From NCBI GenBank assembly GCA_024226315.1, contig JAAELT010000577.1:76032-131934 (forward strand): a stretch of DNA of 55,903 bases. The letters run 5' to 3'. Below are positions 8,911 to 17,659 of the stretch, one piece after another; position 1 is the stretch's first letter; each line of letters opens with the position of its first letter. A program made the position numbers and the translations under genes. The stretch comes from a bacterium (GTDB taxonomy: Bacteria; Acidobacteriota; Thermoanaerobaculia; Multivoradales; J023). The notes below the pieces were generated by a model, which worked only from the letters and a program-made list of their open reading frames with translations, did no database searches and was not told where the DNA came from.

Positions 8911-8967
8911 AAGCACGCGATTCAGGCTTTCGAAGCCGAGAGGTAGCAATTCATGGCAAGATCGCAT

Positions 8968-9000
8968 ACAATATATCTGGTATACGCAGAGCGATAAAGT
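8968..9000 (-). promoter_or_regulatory. Possible promoter for the O-antigen ligase-like gene
   Basis: An AT-rich patch in a GC-rich region carries TATATT on the minus strand, about 60 nt upstream of the preferred start at 8910. No good -35 box is obvious, so this is a weak call. Confidence 0.25.
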
Positions 9001-9119
9001 CCGACTCACGTCGGTGATGGTCGCCAACCGAGGGATGGCTGGGGCCTTCCTCCGGGCCTATCAGCCCGGTGAGCCCTGGCAAGCGGGGTCGATATTTTTA
9101 GTGAAATCGAGGTGCCGGC

Positions 9120-12100
9120 ATGAGAAGCGATTCGTTTCGCCACCTGTTGATCTGGTCTGTGTTGTTGATGTCGACCTTCGGCGCAACGGTCGTTGCCTCC
9201 GGCCTCTCGATCACCAAGACCGACCTCCCCGATCCGGTGGTCGCCGGCACCGACCTGACCTACACGATCACCGCCACCAACGACGGCCCGGGAGACACCC
9301 CGGACGTCGAGATCTCGGATCCGCTGCCGCCGGGCACCACCTTCGTGTCGGCGACGCCGAGCGCCGGCGGCGCGTGTACGACCCCGCCGGTAGGCGGCAC
9401 CGGCACAGTGACCTGTACCTGGGCCGGCGCCACCGGCGCCGGCGTCTCGCGCACCGTGACCCTGGTGGTCCACGTCGACCCCGGCGTGCCGGCCGGCTCG
9501 ACGATCACCAACGTCGCGACCGTCGTCTCCTCGGTGCTGGCGGCAGACGCGTCGGCCGACACCCTGGTGATCAACCAGGTGAACCTGGCGGTGACCAAGG
9601 ACGACCTCCCCGATCCCGTGGTCGCCGGCGAAGACCTCACCTATTCGATCACCGCCACCAACAGCGGCCCTTCGGTCGCCCCGGACGTCGAGATCTCGGA
9701 CTCGCTGCCGCTGAACACGACCTTCGTGTCGGCGACGCCGAGCGCCGGCGGTGCGTGTACGACCCCGCCGGTGGGCGGCGCCGGCACGGTGAGCTGCACC
9801 TGGGCCGGCACCACGAGCGTCGGCGTCGTGCGCAGCCTGACTCTGGTGGTGCGTGTCGAGCTGACCGCGGCAGACGGCTCGACGATCACCAACACCGCGG
9901 TCGCCACCCCCTCGGTGCTGGCCAACGACGCTACGGCCGACACCCTGGTGATCAACCAGGCGGACCTTTCGATCACTAAGGACGACGGGACGACCACCGC
10001 GGTTCCGGGCACGTCGACGACCTACACCATCACGGTCGAGAATGCCGCCGGCTCGGCGCCGTCGACGGCCTTCGTGCCGCCGAACGACCCGACCGGGATG
10101 GTCTTCTCCACCGGCAGCAACAATGGCTACGTCGGCGGTCGCGGGGTGGTCTTCGAGGCGCTCTCGACCACCACCGTCTCTTCGGTCGGCCTGTTCCACG
10201 ACCTGACCGGCGTCAACCTGAGCTTCGAGGTCGCGGAGGTGACGAGCCTGGTCGGTCTGGTCACCAGCGGGCAGACGGTGCTGCGCTCGGGGAGCACCCT
10301 GGTGACCACGTCTGGCCTCGAGTTCATCGACGTCGCGATCGTCCCGCTGACACTGACCGTGGGCAGCTTCTACCACATCGAGTTCTCCCACGTCGGCCCC
10401 GCCAACCAGAACTTCTTCTACGACAATAGCAACGTCGCTTTCGACCAGGGCGATTTCGCCTCGATCGAAGGCTCGCAGGGCGGCAACACCTCCAACTTCG
10501 TGATGCCGGCCATCCGTGTCGGCACCGGCGGCAGCGGCGGCAGTGACGTCGTCGGCGCCACCGTCACGGATGTCTTTGGGCCGGAGCTCGACTGCACCTG
10601 GACCTGCACGCCGTCGGGCGGCGCGAGCTGCACCGCCGGGCCGGTGGTCGGCCACATCATCGACACCGTCGACATCCCGGTCGGAGATTCGGTGACCTAC
10701 ACCGCGGTCTGCGCGGTCCATCGTTCGGCACTGGGCTCGTTGGTCAACAACGCTTTTGTGTCGGCGCCCGCCGGGGTGACCGATCCCAACTCCAGCAACA
10801 ACCTCTCGTTCGACACCGACACGTTGACGCCGGTGGCGGACCTGTCGGTGACGAAGGACGACTCGCGGGACCCGGCGGCGGCCGGCGATCCGCTGTCCTA
10901 CACGGTGACGGTCGACAACGCCGGCCCGTCGGACGCCCGCACCGTGGCGGTCACCGACACCCTGCCGGCGGGGGTGAGCTTCGCCTCCACGTCCGGTTGC
11001 CTCAACGACCCCAACGGCGTGCCGGTCTGCGACCTGAGCACGATCCCAGCCGGCGGCTCGGAGGCGTACACCATCGACGTCGACGTCGACGCCGCGACGC
11101 CGAGCGGCACGATCACCAACTCCGTGAGCGTCGCCTCGGCGGCGGACGACCCCGATCCTTCCGACGACAGCGACGCCGAGGACACGCTGGTGGACGCCGA
11201 TCCACCAATCGTGACCCTGGTGAATTCTTCGGCCGACACCGGCGACGGGGTGCTCGAGGAGTGCGAGGAGGCGAAGGTGCAGATCACTCTGCTGCGGGTG
11301 AGCTTCAACGAGCCGGTGCAGGACCCGGCGGGCAGCTCGGGTCCCTCCGACGTCACCAACCCGGCCAACTACCAGCTGTTGGCCGCCGGGCCGGACGGGG
11401 ATTTCTCGACCGTCGTCTGCGGCCCGCCCCTGGGCGACGACCTGCCGGTGGGCATCGACTCGGTGACTTGGGACGCCGGCAGCCTGACCGCGACCATCGA
11501 CCCGACCGCGCAGCTCCTCGACTCGCTCTACCGTCTGCTGGTGTGTGGCTCGACCTCGATCCGCGACATCGCCGGCAACGCGCTCGACGGCAACGCCGAC
11601 GGCGTGCGGGGCGACGACTTCCTGCGCACCTACCGGATCGATCGGGCCAATCGCTTCGTGGGCGGCCACTTCGATTGCGAGATCGATCCATGGGTCACGG
11701 TGAGCACCGACCCGGCCGAGATCGGCTACAGCCCGGACGACGTGCAGGCGTCGTCGGTGTCGGGCTCGGCGGAGGTCGTCAACCTGACGGCGAGCACCGA
11801 CTTCTCGCTCGGCCAGTGCCCCGCGGCCGAGGGCTCGACGAGCTACACCCTGAGCGGCCGTCTGCGGCTGTCGGCGGCGCCGGACGTGCGGCTGTTCGTT
11901 ACCCGGACCTGCGAGTTCTTCTCCGCGCCGTCGTGCGCCGGCCCCTCGCTGCTCACCGAGACCGAGTTCGCTTTCCTGGGCGACTCAGGCGGCGATTGGC
12001 AGGAGCTGACCAGCGAGCTGATCGCGCCGGCGGGCTCGGCGTCGGCGCTCTGCAGCTTCGATCTCGACGCGCCCGGCGGGGTGGACTTCGACGCCCGCTT

Positions 12101-12191
12101 CGACGACCTCTCCCTGGCGCGGAGCAGCAGGATCTTCGCCGACGGCTTCGAGTCGGGCGACACCCTGGCGTGGTCGTCGTCGACGCCGTAG
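9120..12191 (+). CDS. Secreted DUF11-repeat surface protein
   Basis: A 1023-aa protein with a signal peptide (LLIWSVLLMSTFGATVVAS) and a GAGGTG RBS 6 nt before the ATG. Residues 28-280 are two near-identical DUF11 modules of 127 aa (SITKTDLPDPVVAGTDLTYT and VTKDDLPDPVVAGEDLTYS), encoded by a 381-bp tandem DNA repeat. A third DUF11 module interrupted by a beta-rich insert and a fourth (SVTKDDSRDPAAAGDPLSYT) follow. Next comes an Ig-like/Big_5-style domain (RVSFNEPVQDPA, then RDIAGNALDGNADG) and a beta-sandwich. The protein ends in IFADGFESGDTLAWS, shared with the protein encoded at 31817. It is probably a stalk or adhesin. The IPTL-CTERM gene starts 24 bp downstream. Confidence 0.85.
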   Translation: MRSDSFRHLLIWSVLLMSTFGATVVASGLSITKTDLPDPVVAGTDLTYTITATNDGPGDTPDVEISDPLPPGTTFVSATPSAGGACTTPPVGGTGTVTCTWAGATGAGVSRTVTLVVHVDPGVPAGSTITNVATVVSSVLAADASADTLVINQVNLAVTKDDLPDPVVAGEDLTYSITATNSGPSVAPDVEISDSLPLNTTFVSATPSAGGACTTPPVGGAGTVSCTWAGTTSVGVVRSLTLVVRVELTAADGSTITNTAVATPSVLANDATADTLVINQADLSITKDDGTTTAVPGTSTTYTITVENAAGSAPSTAFVPPNDPTGMVFSTGSNNGYVGGRGVVFEALSTTTVSSVGLFHDLTGVNLSFEVAEVTSLVGLVTSGQTVLRSGSTLVTTSGLEFIDVAIVPLTLTVGSFYHIEFSHVGPANQNFFYDNSNVAFDQGDFASIEGSQGGNTSNFVMPAIRVGTGGSGGSDVVGATVTDVFGPELDCTWTCTPSGGASCTAGPVVGHIIDTVDIPVGDSVTYTAVCAVHRSALGSLVNNAFVSAPAGVTDPNSSNNLSFDTDTLTPVADLSVTKDDSRDPAAAGDPLSYTVTVDNAGPSDARTVAVTDTLPAGVSFASTSGCLNDPNGVPVCDLSTIPAGGSEAYTIDVDVDAATPSGTITNSVSVASAADDPDPSDDSDAEDTLVDADPPIVTLVNSSADTGDGVLEECEEAKVQITLLRVSFNEPVQDPAGSSGPSDVTNPANYQLLAAGPDGDFSTVVCGPPLGDDLPVGIDSVTWDAGSLTATIDPTAQLLDSLYRLLVCGSTSIRDIAGNALDGNADGVRGDDFLRTYRIDRANRFVGGHFDCEIDPWVTVSTDPAEIGYSPDDVQASSVSGSAEVVNLTASTDFSLGQCPAAEGSTSYTLSGRLRLSAAPDVRLFVTRTCEFFSAPSCAGPSLLTETEFAFLGDSGGDWQELTSELIAPAGSASALCSFDLDAPGGVDFDARFDDLSLARSSRIFADGFESGDTLAWSSSTP
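9221..9982 (+). repeat. 381-bp in-frame tandem repeat encoding two DUF11 modules
   Basis: CGACCTCCCCGATCC recurs at 9221 and 9602. Long stretches, such as the block encoding SATPSAGGACTTPPVGG, are almost identical between units. The period is 127 codons. This is a recent internal duplication inside the adhesin-like gene. Confidence 0.8.
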
Positions 12192-12214
12192 ACTCCCGAT
12201 CGGAGGCCATGTAC

Positions 12215-13039
12215 ATGACTCATCGCAGAGCCCGCCCGAGCGCCACCGCCCTGTTCGCCGTCCTGCTCCTGGCACCCGCGGCCGGCGCTGATCCTCCCGA
12301 CCCGGGGGAGACCGGCAACTGGGCGGTGGAGACGCTGGCGGCGCCGGTCGAAGCCTTCAGGGCGGGCGATCCGGAGATCGAGCTGATCCTCGACGACGGC
12401 AGCCGCGAAGCCGACATCGGCTTCACCGACGTGACGGCCTTCCAGTTCCTGTGGTTCAATCGCTTCGATCCGCCGTTTCCGGGCATCGATTTGAGGGAGA
12501 TCCAGGTGTTGTTTCCCCCCGGCCCGGACGTCGCGCCCGGTGGTGCGGTCCAGCTGGTCGTCTACCGCGACGATGACGGTGATCCGAGCAACGGCGCCGA
12601 GCTGCTGCTGGCCTTCGACGACGTCATCCAGGTGGTCGACGGCACCAGCTTCTCGGTCTACCCGGTCGACCCGCCGCTGCGGCTGCTCGGCGGCGGCGAC
12701 ATCCTGATCGGGGTGGTCAACCGCTACGTGAACAGCGGCGTGTCGCCGCCGTCGCGTCCCGCGGCGCTCGACACCACGACCAGCGAGGGCCGCTCGTGGG
12801 TGGCGCTGTGGGCCGACGACCCGCCGCCGATGCCGGAGCTGCCGCCGGACCTGTTCCTGGACACCATCGACTTCCTGGAGCCCGGCAACTGGCTGATCCG
12901 CGCTTCGGGTACAGAGGTACCGATCACCGCTGTCCCGACGCTGAGTCGGCTCGGCCTGGCGGCGCTGGCGTTGTTCGTCGCTCTGGCCGGCGCCTGGGTC
13001 CTGGCTCGCCGCACCGGCGTCTCGCGAACGAGCCGGTAG
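12215..13039 (+). CDS. IPTL-CTERM sorting-signal protein
   Basis: A 274-aa exported protein. The start at 12215 is preferred over 12209 because GGAGG at 12202-12206 then has 8-nt spacing. The signal peptide is ATALFAVLLLAPAAGA. The body is beta-rich with no recognised enzyme domain (QFLWFNRFDPPFPGIDLREI region). The C-terminus has a VPTLSRLGLAALALFVALAG segment followed by a basic ARR tail. This is the IPTL-CTERM pattern: PTL motif, membrane helix, arginines. Such proteins are processed by an exosortase of the XrtH type, which is not in this window. It is probably cotranscribed with the DUF11 protein 24 bp upstream. Confidence 0.8.
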   Translation: MTHRRARPSATALFAVLLLAPAAGADPPDPGETGNWAVETLAAPVEAFRAGDPEIELILDDGSREADIGFTDVTAFQFLWFNRFDPPFPGIDLREIQVLFPPGPDVAPGGAVQLVVYRDDDGDPSNGAELLLAFDDVIQVVDGTSFSVYPVDPPLRLLGGGDILIGVVNRYVNSGVSPPSRPAALDTTTSEGRSWVALWADDPPPMPELPPDLFLDTIDFLEPGNWLIRASGTEVPITAVPTLSRLGLAALALFVALAGAWVLARRTGVSRTSR

Positions 13040-13064
13040 CGGTAATTCCCGTCCACGTGGACCC

Positions 13065-13174
13065 TGCTCCAGGAAGCGGAATACCAGGCAAAGGACGAGG
13101 CAATGACGAAAACCACGACTCGGACAATCACAATTCTCGCGGCGGCAGCCGCGCTCTTCGCGCTCGCCGGCACC
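13065..13174 (+). repeat. 110-bp duplicated leader and signal-peptide segment, copy 2 (in its gene)
   Basis: This copy is the natural 5' end of the VWFA-related gene: leader, ATG at 13103 and 24 signal-peptide codons. It matches 4316-4425 at 109 of 110 positions. Confidence 0.9.
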
Positions 13175-15286
13175 GCCGGCGCCCGCGTCTTCCGCGATGC
13201 CACGTCGGTGGTGGTGGTCGAGGTGCCGGTCCATGTGCTCCGCGACGGTCAGCCGGTACGGGGCCTCACGAAGGAGGACTTCGTGGTTCTCGACGAGCGC
13301 AAGCCGCAAGAGATCGTCGATTTCGAAGTGATCGACCTCACCGCGTCGCCGGCGGCCCTCTCGCCCACCGGCGCCCCGGCCGCTCCGGTGCGCCCGCCGT
13401 CCAGCGCCCGGCGGCATTTCCTCTTCCTCTTCGACCTCACTTTCTCGCAGCCCGAGTCGGTGATCAAGGCGCGCGACGCGGCCAGCCAGCTGCTGCGCGA
13501 GGGCCTCCATCCCACCGATCTGGTGGCGGTGGCGACCTACTCTCACGCCGGCGGGCCGCGGCTGCTGCTCGGCTTCACTAGCGACCGGCCGCAGGCCGCG
13601 GCGGCGATCGACAGCCTCGGGCTGACGCAGCTGATCGAGCCGCTCCGCGATCCGCTCGGCCTGGTCTTCGGCGACCTCGAAGGCGCCGCCCGCGCCTTCG
13701 GCCTGGGGCGCACCTTCGGCGTTGCGGACAAGCCCGGCAACCAGGCACGCCTCGAGCTCGCCAAGACGATCCAGGAGTACGCCCGCCGTGCCGAGCGCGG
13801 CGTCCAGCGCCAGTCCCTGCAGCGCATCTCCGCTCTTTCGCGCTCCTTCGCCGACCTCGCCAGGTTGATGGACTCCGCTGGCGGGCGCAAGCACGTGGTC
13901 TACCTGTCCGAGGGTTTCGATACCTCGGCGCTGTTCGGCACCGAGGACACCGAGCGCAAGCAGCAGACGGCCAGGGCGGTGGAGGAGGGCCGGGTCTGGG
14001 AGGTCGACTCGGAGGAGGTTTACGGCGATACCCATTCCCAGAACCAGCTCGAGCACATGTTCGAGGCCTTCCGCCGCGCCGACTGCACCATCCAGAGCGT
14101 CGACATCAGCGGCCTGCAGCGCACCACCGGGGTCGAGACGGGGAGCCGGCGCGCGAGGGAGAGGTCGCGAGCGAGGCTTTCGGGGCAGCAGGACAGCCTC
14201 GCGGTGATGGCCGCCTCGACCGGCGGCGAGCTCATCCGCAACACCAACGACCTCGGAGTGGCCATCGGCGAGGTCATCGACCGCACCGCCCTGACCTACG
14301 TGCTGGCCATCCAGCCGCGGGACCTCGAGCTCGACGGCGGCTACCACCGCCTGAAGGTCAAGCTCAAGGACGGCGGCCGCGGCCTGCGGCTGGTCCATCG
14401 CCCAGGCTACTATGCCCCCCGGCCGTTTGCCGAGCTCGGCGAGATGGAGCGAAAGCTGAGTACCGCCGATCTGATCCTCGGCGGTACCGACGGCGGCGCC
14501 CTCGGGGCGGCGGTGCTCGCCAGCCCCGTCCCGTCGTCCGGGGGCCTGGCCTACGTACCGACCTTCCTCGAGATCTCCGGCCGCGATCTGGTCGCCGCGG
14601 CGCCTCGAGACTCGCTCTCTCTGGGTATCTATGCCTACGCTCTGGACCGTGACGGCCGGGTGCGCGATTTCCTGGGTCACACCCTCGCCGTCGACGTCGA
14701 GAAGGCCCGTGCCGTTCTCGAGACCAGCGGCGTGAAGTTCTACGGCCACTTCGATCTGCCGCCCGGGGGCTACACCTTGCGGTTCCTGGTCCGCGACCTC
14801 GAGAGCGGGCTCTACGGCCTGCGCAGCCTCGAGCTCGAGGTACCCGACTTCGCGGCCGGCGAGCCGGTGCTCCTGCCGCCGTTCTTCGTCGAGGCACCGG
14901 GTCGCTGGCTGATGGTCCGCGAGAACCTGGAGAAAGGCGAGACGCCACCCGCCTTTCCCTTCATGATCTCCGGACAACCCTTCCTGCCCGCGGCGCGTCC
15001 GGAGCTGTCGCCGGACGGCGCGGTCCCGGTCAACCTGATTGCCTACCACCTCGAGGCCGGGCTGGAGGTGACGAGCCGCGTGCGGTCCGCCCTGGGCGCC
15101 GAGCTTTCCGAGCCACGGATCCTCCTCGCCCGCGACCCGGCGCTCGAGTCCCCCGGTCGGGTCACGGCCGCCGCCTCGCTGGCCGCCGGCGCGCTCGCCG
15201 CCGGCGAGTACACCCTGGAGGTGACGGTGACTGAACGCGAGACCGGGCGCTCGGCGTCGAGCTCGGCGCCCTTCGTGGTCCAGTAA
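13103..15286 (+). CDS. Secreted VWFA-related domain protein (acidobacterial type)
   Basis: A 727-aa protein with a signal peptide (TILAAAAALFALAGTAGA). Residues 33-80 carry the usual prelude of the acidobacterial VWFA-related family (VPVHVLRDGQPVRGLTKEDF, then VVLDERKPQEI). The von Willebrand A-like fold runs from about 104 to 340, with a MIDAS-type DLTFS at D111 and RKHVVYLSEGFD. TYVLAIQP...HRLKVKLKDGGRGL and HRPGYYAPR follow at about 395-435, a family hallmark. The C-terminal 290 aa form beta-rich modules. It is likely an extracytoplasmic metal-dependent adhesion protein, not an enzyme. It lies 63 bp downstream of the IPTL-CTERM gene. Its first 110 bp of leader and signal are duplicated at 4316. 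Confidence 0.85.
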   Translation: MTKTTTRTITILAAAAALFALAGTAGARVFRDATSVVVVEVPVHVLRDGQPVRGLTKEDFVVLDERKPQEIVDFEVIDLTASPAALSPTGAPAAPVRPPSSARRHFLFLFDLTFSQPESVIKARDAASQLLREGLHPTDLVAVATYSHAGGPRLLLGFTSDRPQAAAAIDSLGLTQLIEPLRDPLGLVFGDLEGAARAFGLGRTFGVADKPGNQARLELAKTIQEYARRAERGVQRQSLQRISALSRSFADLARLMDSAGGRKHVVYLSEGFDTSALFGTEDTERKQQTARAVEEGRVWEVDSEEVYGDTHSQNQLEHMFEAFRRADCTIQSVDISGLQRTTGVETGSRRARERSRARLSGQQDSLAVMAASTGGELIRNTNDLGVAIGEVIDRTALTYVLAIQPRDLELDGGYHRLKVKLKDGGRGLRLVHRPGYYAPRPFAELGEMERKLSTADLILGGTDGGALGAAVLASPVPSSGGLAYVPTFLEISGRDLVAAAPRDSLSLGIYAYALDRDGRVRDFLGHTLAVDVEKARAVLETSGVKFYGHFDLPPGGYTLRFLVRDLESGLYGLRSLELEVPDFAAGEPVLLPPFFVEAPGRWLMVRENLEKGETPPAFPFMISGQPFLPAARPELSPDGAVPVNLIAYHLEAGLEVTSRVRSALGAELSEPRILLARDPALESPGRVTAAASLAAGALAAGEYTLEVTVTERETGRSASSSAPFVVQ

Positions 15287-15342
15287 AGGGAGTGTGGCAC
15301 CACGCGCCGGGATTTGCGGGCGGGCACGGGGGCCTCCTCGAA

Positions 15343-15744
15343 TCAGTCGGGTTCGACCCAGTTCTCCAGCCGCAGGTCGCTGACGCGGGAGAACTCGCTG
15401 ACGTTGTTGGTCACCAGCACTGCACCGAGAGATCGCGCGTGGCCGGCGATCAACAGATCATAAGCTCCGATCAGCATTCCTTTCGCCGTTAGAAGTGCCC
15501 GGATGGCTCCGGCTTCCCGGGCTGCCGCGGGGTCGAAGAGGAGCACCTCGACGTTCTCGAGGAAAGCTTCGATCACCCGACGGATCTCTGGTCGACCGCT
15601 CCGCCGGGCACCGAATTCGAGCTCGAAGAGGCTCACTACCGAGATCTTGAGCTCCCCGGGCGCAAAAACCCGGACGCGCTCGATGAGCGCGGGATGGCGC
15701 CGCTTCATCAGGTAGCTGCAGATGTCGGTGTCGAGCAAGTACAT
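15343..15744 (-). CDS. vapC: VapC-type PIN-domain ribonuclease toxin
   Basis: A 133-aa PIN-domain protein. The first acidic residue is in MYLLDTDICSYLMK, followed by SVVSLFELEFGA with the conserved glutamate. The third acidic site is in IGAYDLLIAGHA, and LVTNNVSEFSRV completes the fold, so all metal-binding acids are present. It is a probable Mg-dependent tRNA or RNA endonuclease. The start codon overlaps the antitoxin stop by 1 nt (TGATG), so the two are translationally coupled. Confidence 0.9.
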   Translation of the reverse strand: MYLLDTDICSYLMKRRHPALIERVRVFAPGELKISVVSLFELEFGARRSGRPEIRRVIEAFLENVEVLLFDPAAAREAGAIRALLTAKGMLIGAYDLLIAGHARSLGAVLVTNNVSEFSRVSDLRLENWVEPD

Positions 15745-15980
15745 CAGAAGAGATCGCGTTCGGGAGGCGGTGGATCCTCACCGAGAGTGAAGTCTTCTGG
15801 CAGCACCAGCGTTGGGTCGCTGAAGAACCGATCCCACCCGGCCTCGGGTTTCGGGCGCACGATCAGCGCGTCCCCGCGTTTTGCCAGGACGACGGTGTCG
15901 GTGTCGAAGCTCAGCTCGACCGGGATGCGGATCGCTTGATTGCGGCCGTTGCGGAAGATCTTGGCGGTGAATTGGCGCAT
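15744..15980 (-). CDS. vapB: VapB-type AbrB-fold antitoxin
   Basis: A 78-aa protein. The N-terminal swapped-hairpin motif AKIFRNGRNQAIRIPVELSF is typical of VapB/SpoVT-AbrB DNA-binding domains. The C-terminal Asp/Glu/Pro-rich tail (PEDFTLGEDPPPPERD) neutralises the toxin. A GAGGAG RBS precedes the ATG. A TATGCT-GTT-AGCATA palindrome about 36 nt upstream is the likely operator. Confidence 0.88.
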   Translation of the reverse strand: MRQFTAKIFRNGRNQAIRIPVELSFDTDTVVLAKRGDALIVRPKPEAGWDRFFSDPTLVLPEDFTLGEDPPPPERDLF

Positions 15981-16015
15981 CGGCGTCTCCTCGAGTCGGG
16001 CAGGCCTGTGTGGCC

Positions 16016-16030
16016 TATGCTGTTAGCATA
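16016..16030 (-). promoter_or_regulatory. Palindromic operator candidate upstream of vapBC
   Basis: Perfect 6-bp arms (TATGCT and AGCATA) flank GTT, in an AT-rich patch upstream of vapB. The position fits VapB autoregulation. Confidence 0.45.
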
Positions 16031-16102
16031 TGTCGGTTCCCGGAGAGCGTCAAGCTCAGTCGGTCACCAGCGGTATGTGTCAAAGGCTGCACCAGAGTGA
16101 GC

Positions 16103-16498
16103 TCAGCGATCCACAACCCTGATCGAGCGATCCCTGCCCCCTCGGCCGCGGTCGACGACCAGGACCTCCGACGACTCGGCGGCGAGGCCCGCCCGCAGCA
16201 CTTCGACGGCGGCTTCGGGCCGGACGTCGCCGCAGGTGTAGAAGTCTGCGCTGGCGAAGCCCTCGTCCGGCCAGGTGTGGATGGACAGGTGGGACTCGCT
16301 GATGATCACGATGCCGGAGACGCCGGTGGGCGGGAAGCGGTGGAAGCAGGTCTGGAGCACGGTGGCGCCGGAAGACTCGGCGGCACGGCGCATCAGCGCG
16401 TCCAGCGCCTCGCCGTCGGCTAGGGCGGCGCGGTCGCAGCCCCAGAGGTCGATGAGAATGTGGCGGCCGTGGGTCGGCAGGTTGCTGGAGTTGGTCAT
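16103..16498 (-). CDS. speD: S-adenosylmethionine decarboxylase proenzyme
   Basis: A 131-aa protein of the short bacterial/archaeal SpeD class. It makes decarboxylated SAM for spermidine synthesis. The self-cleavage site is visible in SESHLSIHTWPDEGFASADF: cleavage before the serine of ESHLSIH creates the pyruvoyl cofactor. The catalytic Cys is in FYTCGD. Length is normal. No spermidine synthase gene is adjacent. The RBS is weak. Confidence 0.92.
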   Translation of the reverse strand: MTNSSNLPTHGRHILIDLWGCDRAALADGEALDALMRRAAESSGATVLQTCFHRFPPTGVSGIVIISESHLSIHTWPDEGFASADFYTCGDVRPEAAVEVLRAGLAAESSEVLVVDRGRGGRDRSIRVVDR

Positions 16499-16704
16499 GA
16501 CGTCGGCCGGAAGGACTCGGGCTCGACGCCACCGGCCGCGTCATCTTACGCCAGTTGCGGCGTGCCGGGGTGCCGTGCCGGGGTGCCAGCCACCTCGGGT
16601 AGCCCCGTCCACGTTGCCACGCGCGTCGTCGTCGAGCCTGCCGGCGCAGGGAACCGAGTGATCCCGGGTAGACTGGCGAGCCGGTGCGACGAGGACGAAA
16701 CCCG

Positions 16705-16905
16705 ATGCCGCAGCACAGACGCCCTTGCCTCCATCTCGCGGTTACGATGCTCGCGGCGCTGATCACTGTCGCGGCCCACGCCCAGCGGCTGCCATGGACC
16801 AAGATCGATACCCCCTTCCTGATCGCCACCGAAGGCGAGTTGGTGCTCGCCTTCTCCGACCTCGAACTGGTTTCCGCCGCGGAAGGCGCGGCGCCCTGCC
16901 CCTAG
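16705..16905 (+). CDS. Small exported protein, possibly a truncated gene
   Basis: A 66-aa protein from the ATG at 16705 (a GTG at 16684 would add 7 aa). It has a clear signal peptide ending AAHAQ and only about 40 mature residues (RLPWTKIDTPFLIATEGELV...). It ends 7 bp before the glucokinase gene. I do not recognise the family. The short mature part suggests the 5' remnant of a larger secreted protein. Confidence 0.45.
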   Translation: MPQHRRPCLHLAVTMLAALITVAAHAQRLPWTKIDTPFLIATEGELVLAFSDLELVSAAEGAAPCP

Positions 16906-16912
16906 GCGAGGT

Positions 16913-17659
16913 ATGGCGGCGAAACACGAATCGGCGGTGATGGGCATCGACATTGGCGGCAGCGGCATCAAGGGCGCGCCGGTGGACGTCGAGCGTGGTG
17001 TGCTGCTCGAAGAACGCCTGCGAATCCCGACACCGCAACCGGCCAGACCCAAGGCCGTCGCCGGAGTGGTCGCCGATCTGGTGAGGCACTTCGGCTGGAC
17101 GGGGCCGGTGGGCTGTGCCTTTCCGGCGGTCATCGACGACGGCGTCATGCGCACCGCCGCCAACGTCGACAAGAGTTGGATCGGCACCGACGGCCGCGAG
17201 TTGTTCGAGCGCCGTACGAACTGCCGCGTGACGCTACTCAACGACGCCGACGCCGCTGGGCTGGCCGAGATGCTGTTCGGCGCCGGTCGCGCCAGGCAGG
17301 GGCTGGTGATCATGCTCACCCTCGGCACCGGTATCGGCAGCGCGCTGTTCATGGACGGGCATCTGGTGCCCAACACCGAGCTCGGCCATCTGATAGTCCG
17401 CGGCCAGGCGGCAGAAAAGCGCGCCTCGGCCAGCGCCCGCAAAGAGCAGGCGCTGCCCTGGGAGAAGTGGGCGGGGCACCTGGACGAATACCTTCACATC
17501 CTCGAGGACCTGCTGAATCCGAAGCTCTTCATCCTCGGCGGCGGGGTCAGCAAGAAGCACGAGAAGTACTTGCACTACATCACCGCCGACACCCCCGTAG
17601 TGCCGGCCGAGATGCGCAACGACGCGGGGATCGTGGGCGCGGCTCTGGCAGCGAAGTGA
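16913..17659 (+). CDS. ppgK: Polyphosphate glucokinase (ROK family)
   Basis: A 248-aa cytoplasmic enzyme that phosphorylates glucose using polyphosphate (and often ATP). It has the phosphate-binding loop GIDIGGSGIKGAPVD at residues 11-25, the VNDADAA-like segment LLNDADAAGLAEM with the catalytic Asp, LTLGTGIGSALF and NTELGHL. Length matches the PpgK subgroup of ROK kinases. The stop codon overlaps the reading frame of the M1 peptidase relic (17656). Actinobacterial PpgK has the same motif order. Confidence 0.9.
   Translation: MAAKHESAVMGIDIGGSGIKGAPVDVERGVLLEERLRIPTPQPARPKAVAGVVADLVRHFGWTGPVGCAFPAVIDDGVMRTAANVDKSWIGTDGRELFERRTNCRVTLLNDADAAGLAEMLFGAGRARQGLVIMLTLGTGIGSALFMDGHLVPNTELGHLIVRGQAAEKRASASARKEQALPWEKWAGHLDEYLHILEDLLNPKLFILGGGVSKKHEKYLHYITADTPVVPAEMRNDAGIVGAALAAK

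Noticed and set aside
9006..11669. 887-aa open frame on the minus strand
   Set aside because: It is antisense to the DUF11 gene. Its peptide is Arg/His/Gly/Val-rich noise that mirrors codon periodicity of the real gene, with no domain.
11843..15049. 1068-aa open frame on the minus strand
   Set aside because: It is antisense to the IPTL-CTERM and VWFA-related genes, which have signal peptides, RBSs and family motifs. The antisense peptide has none.
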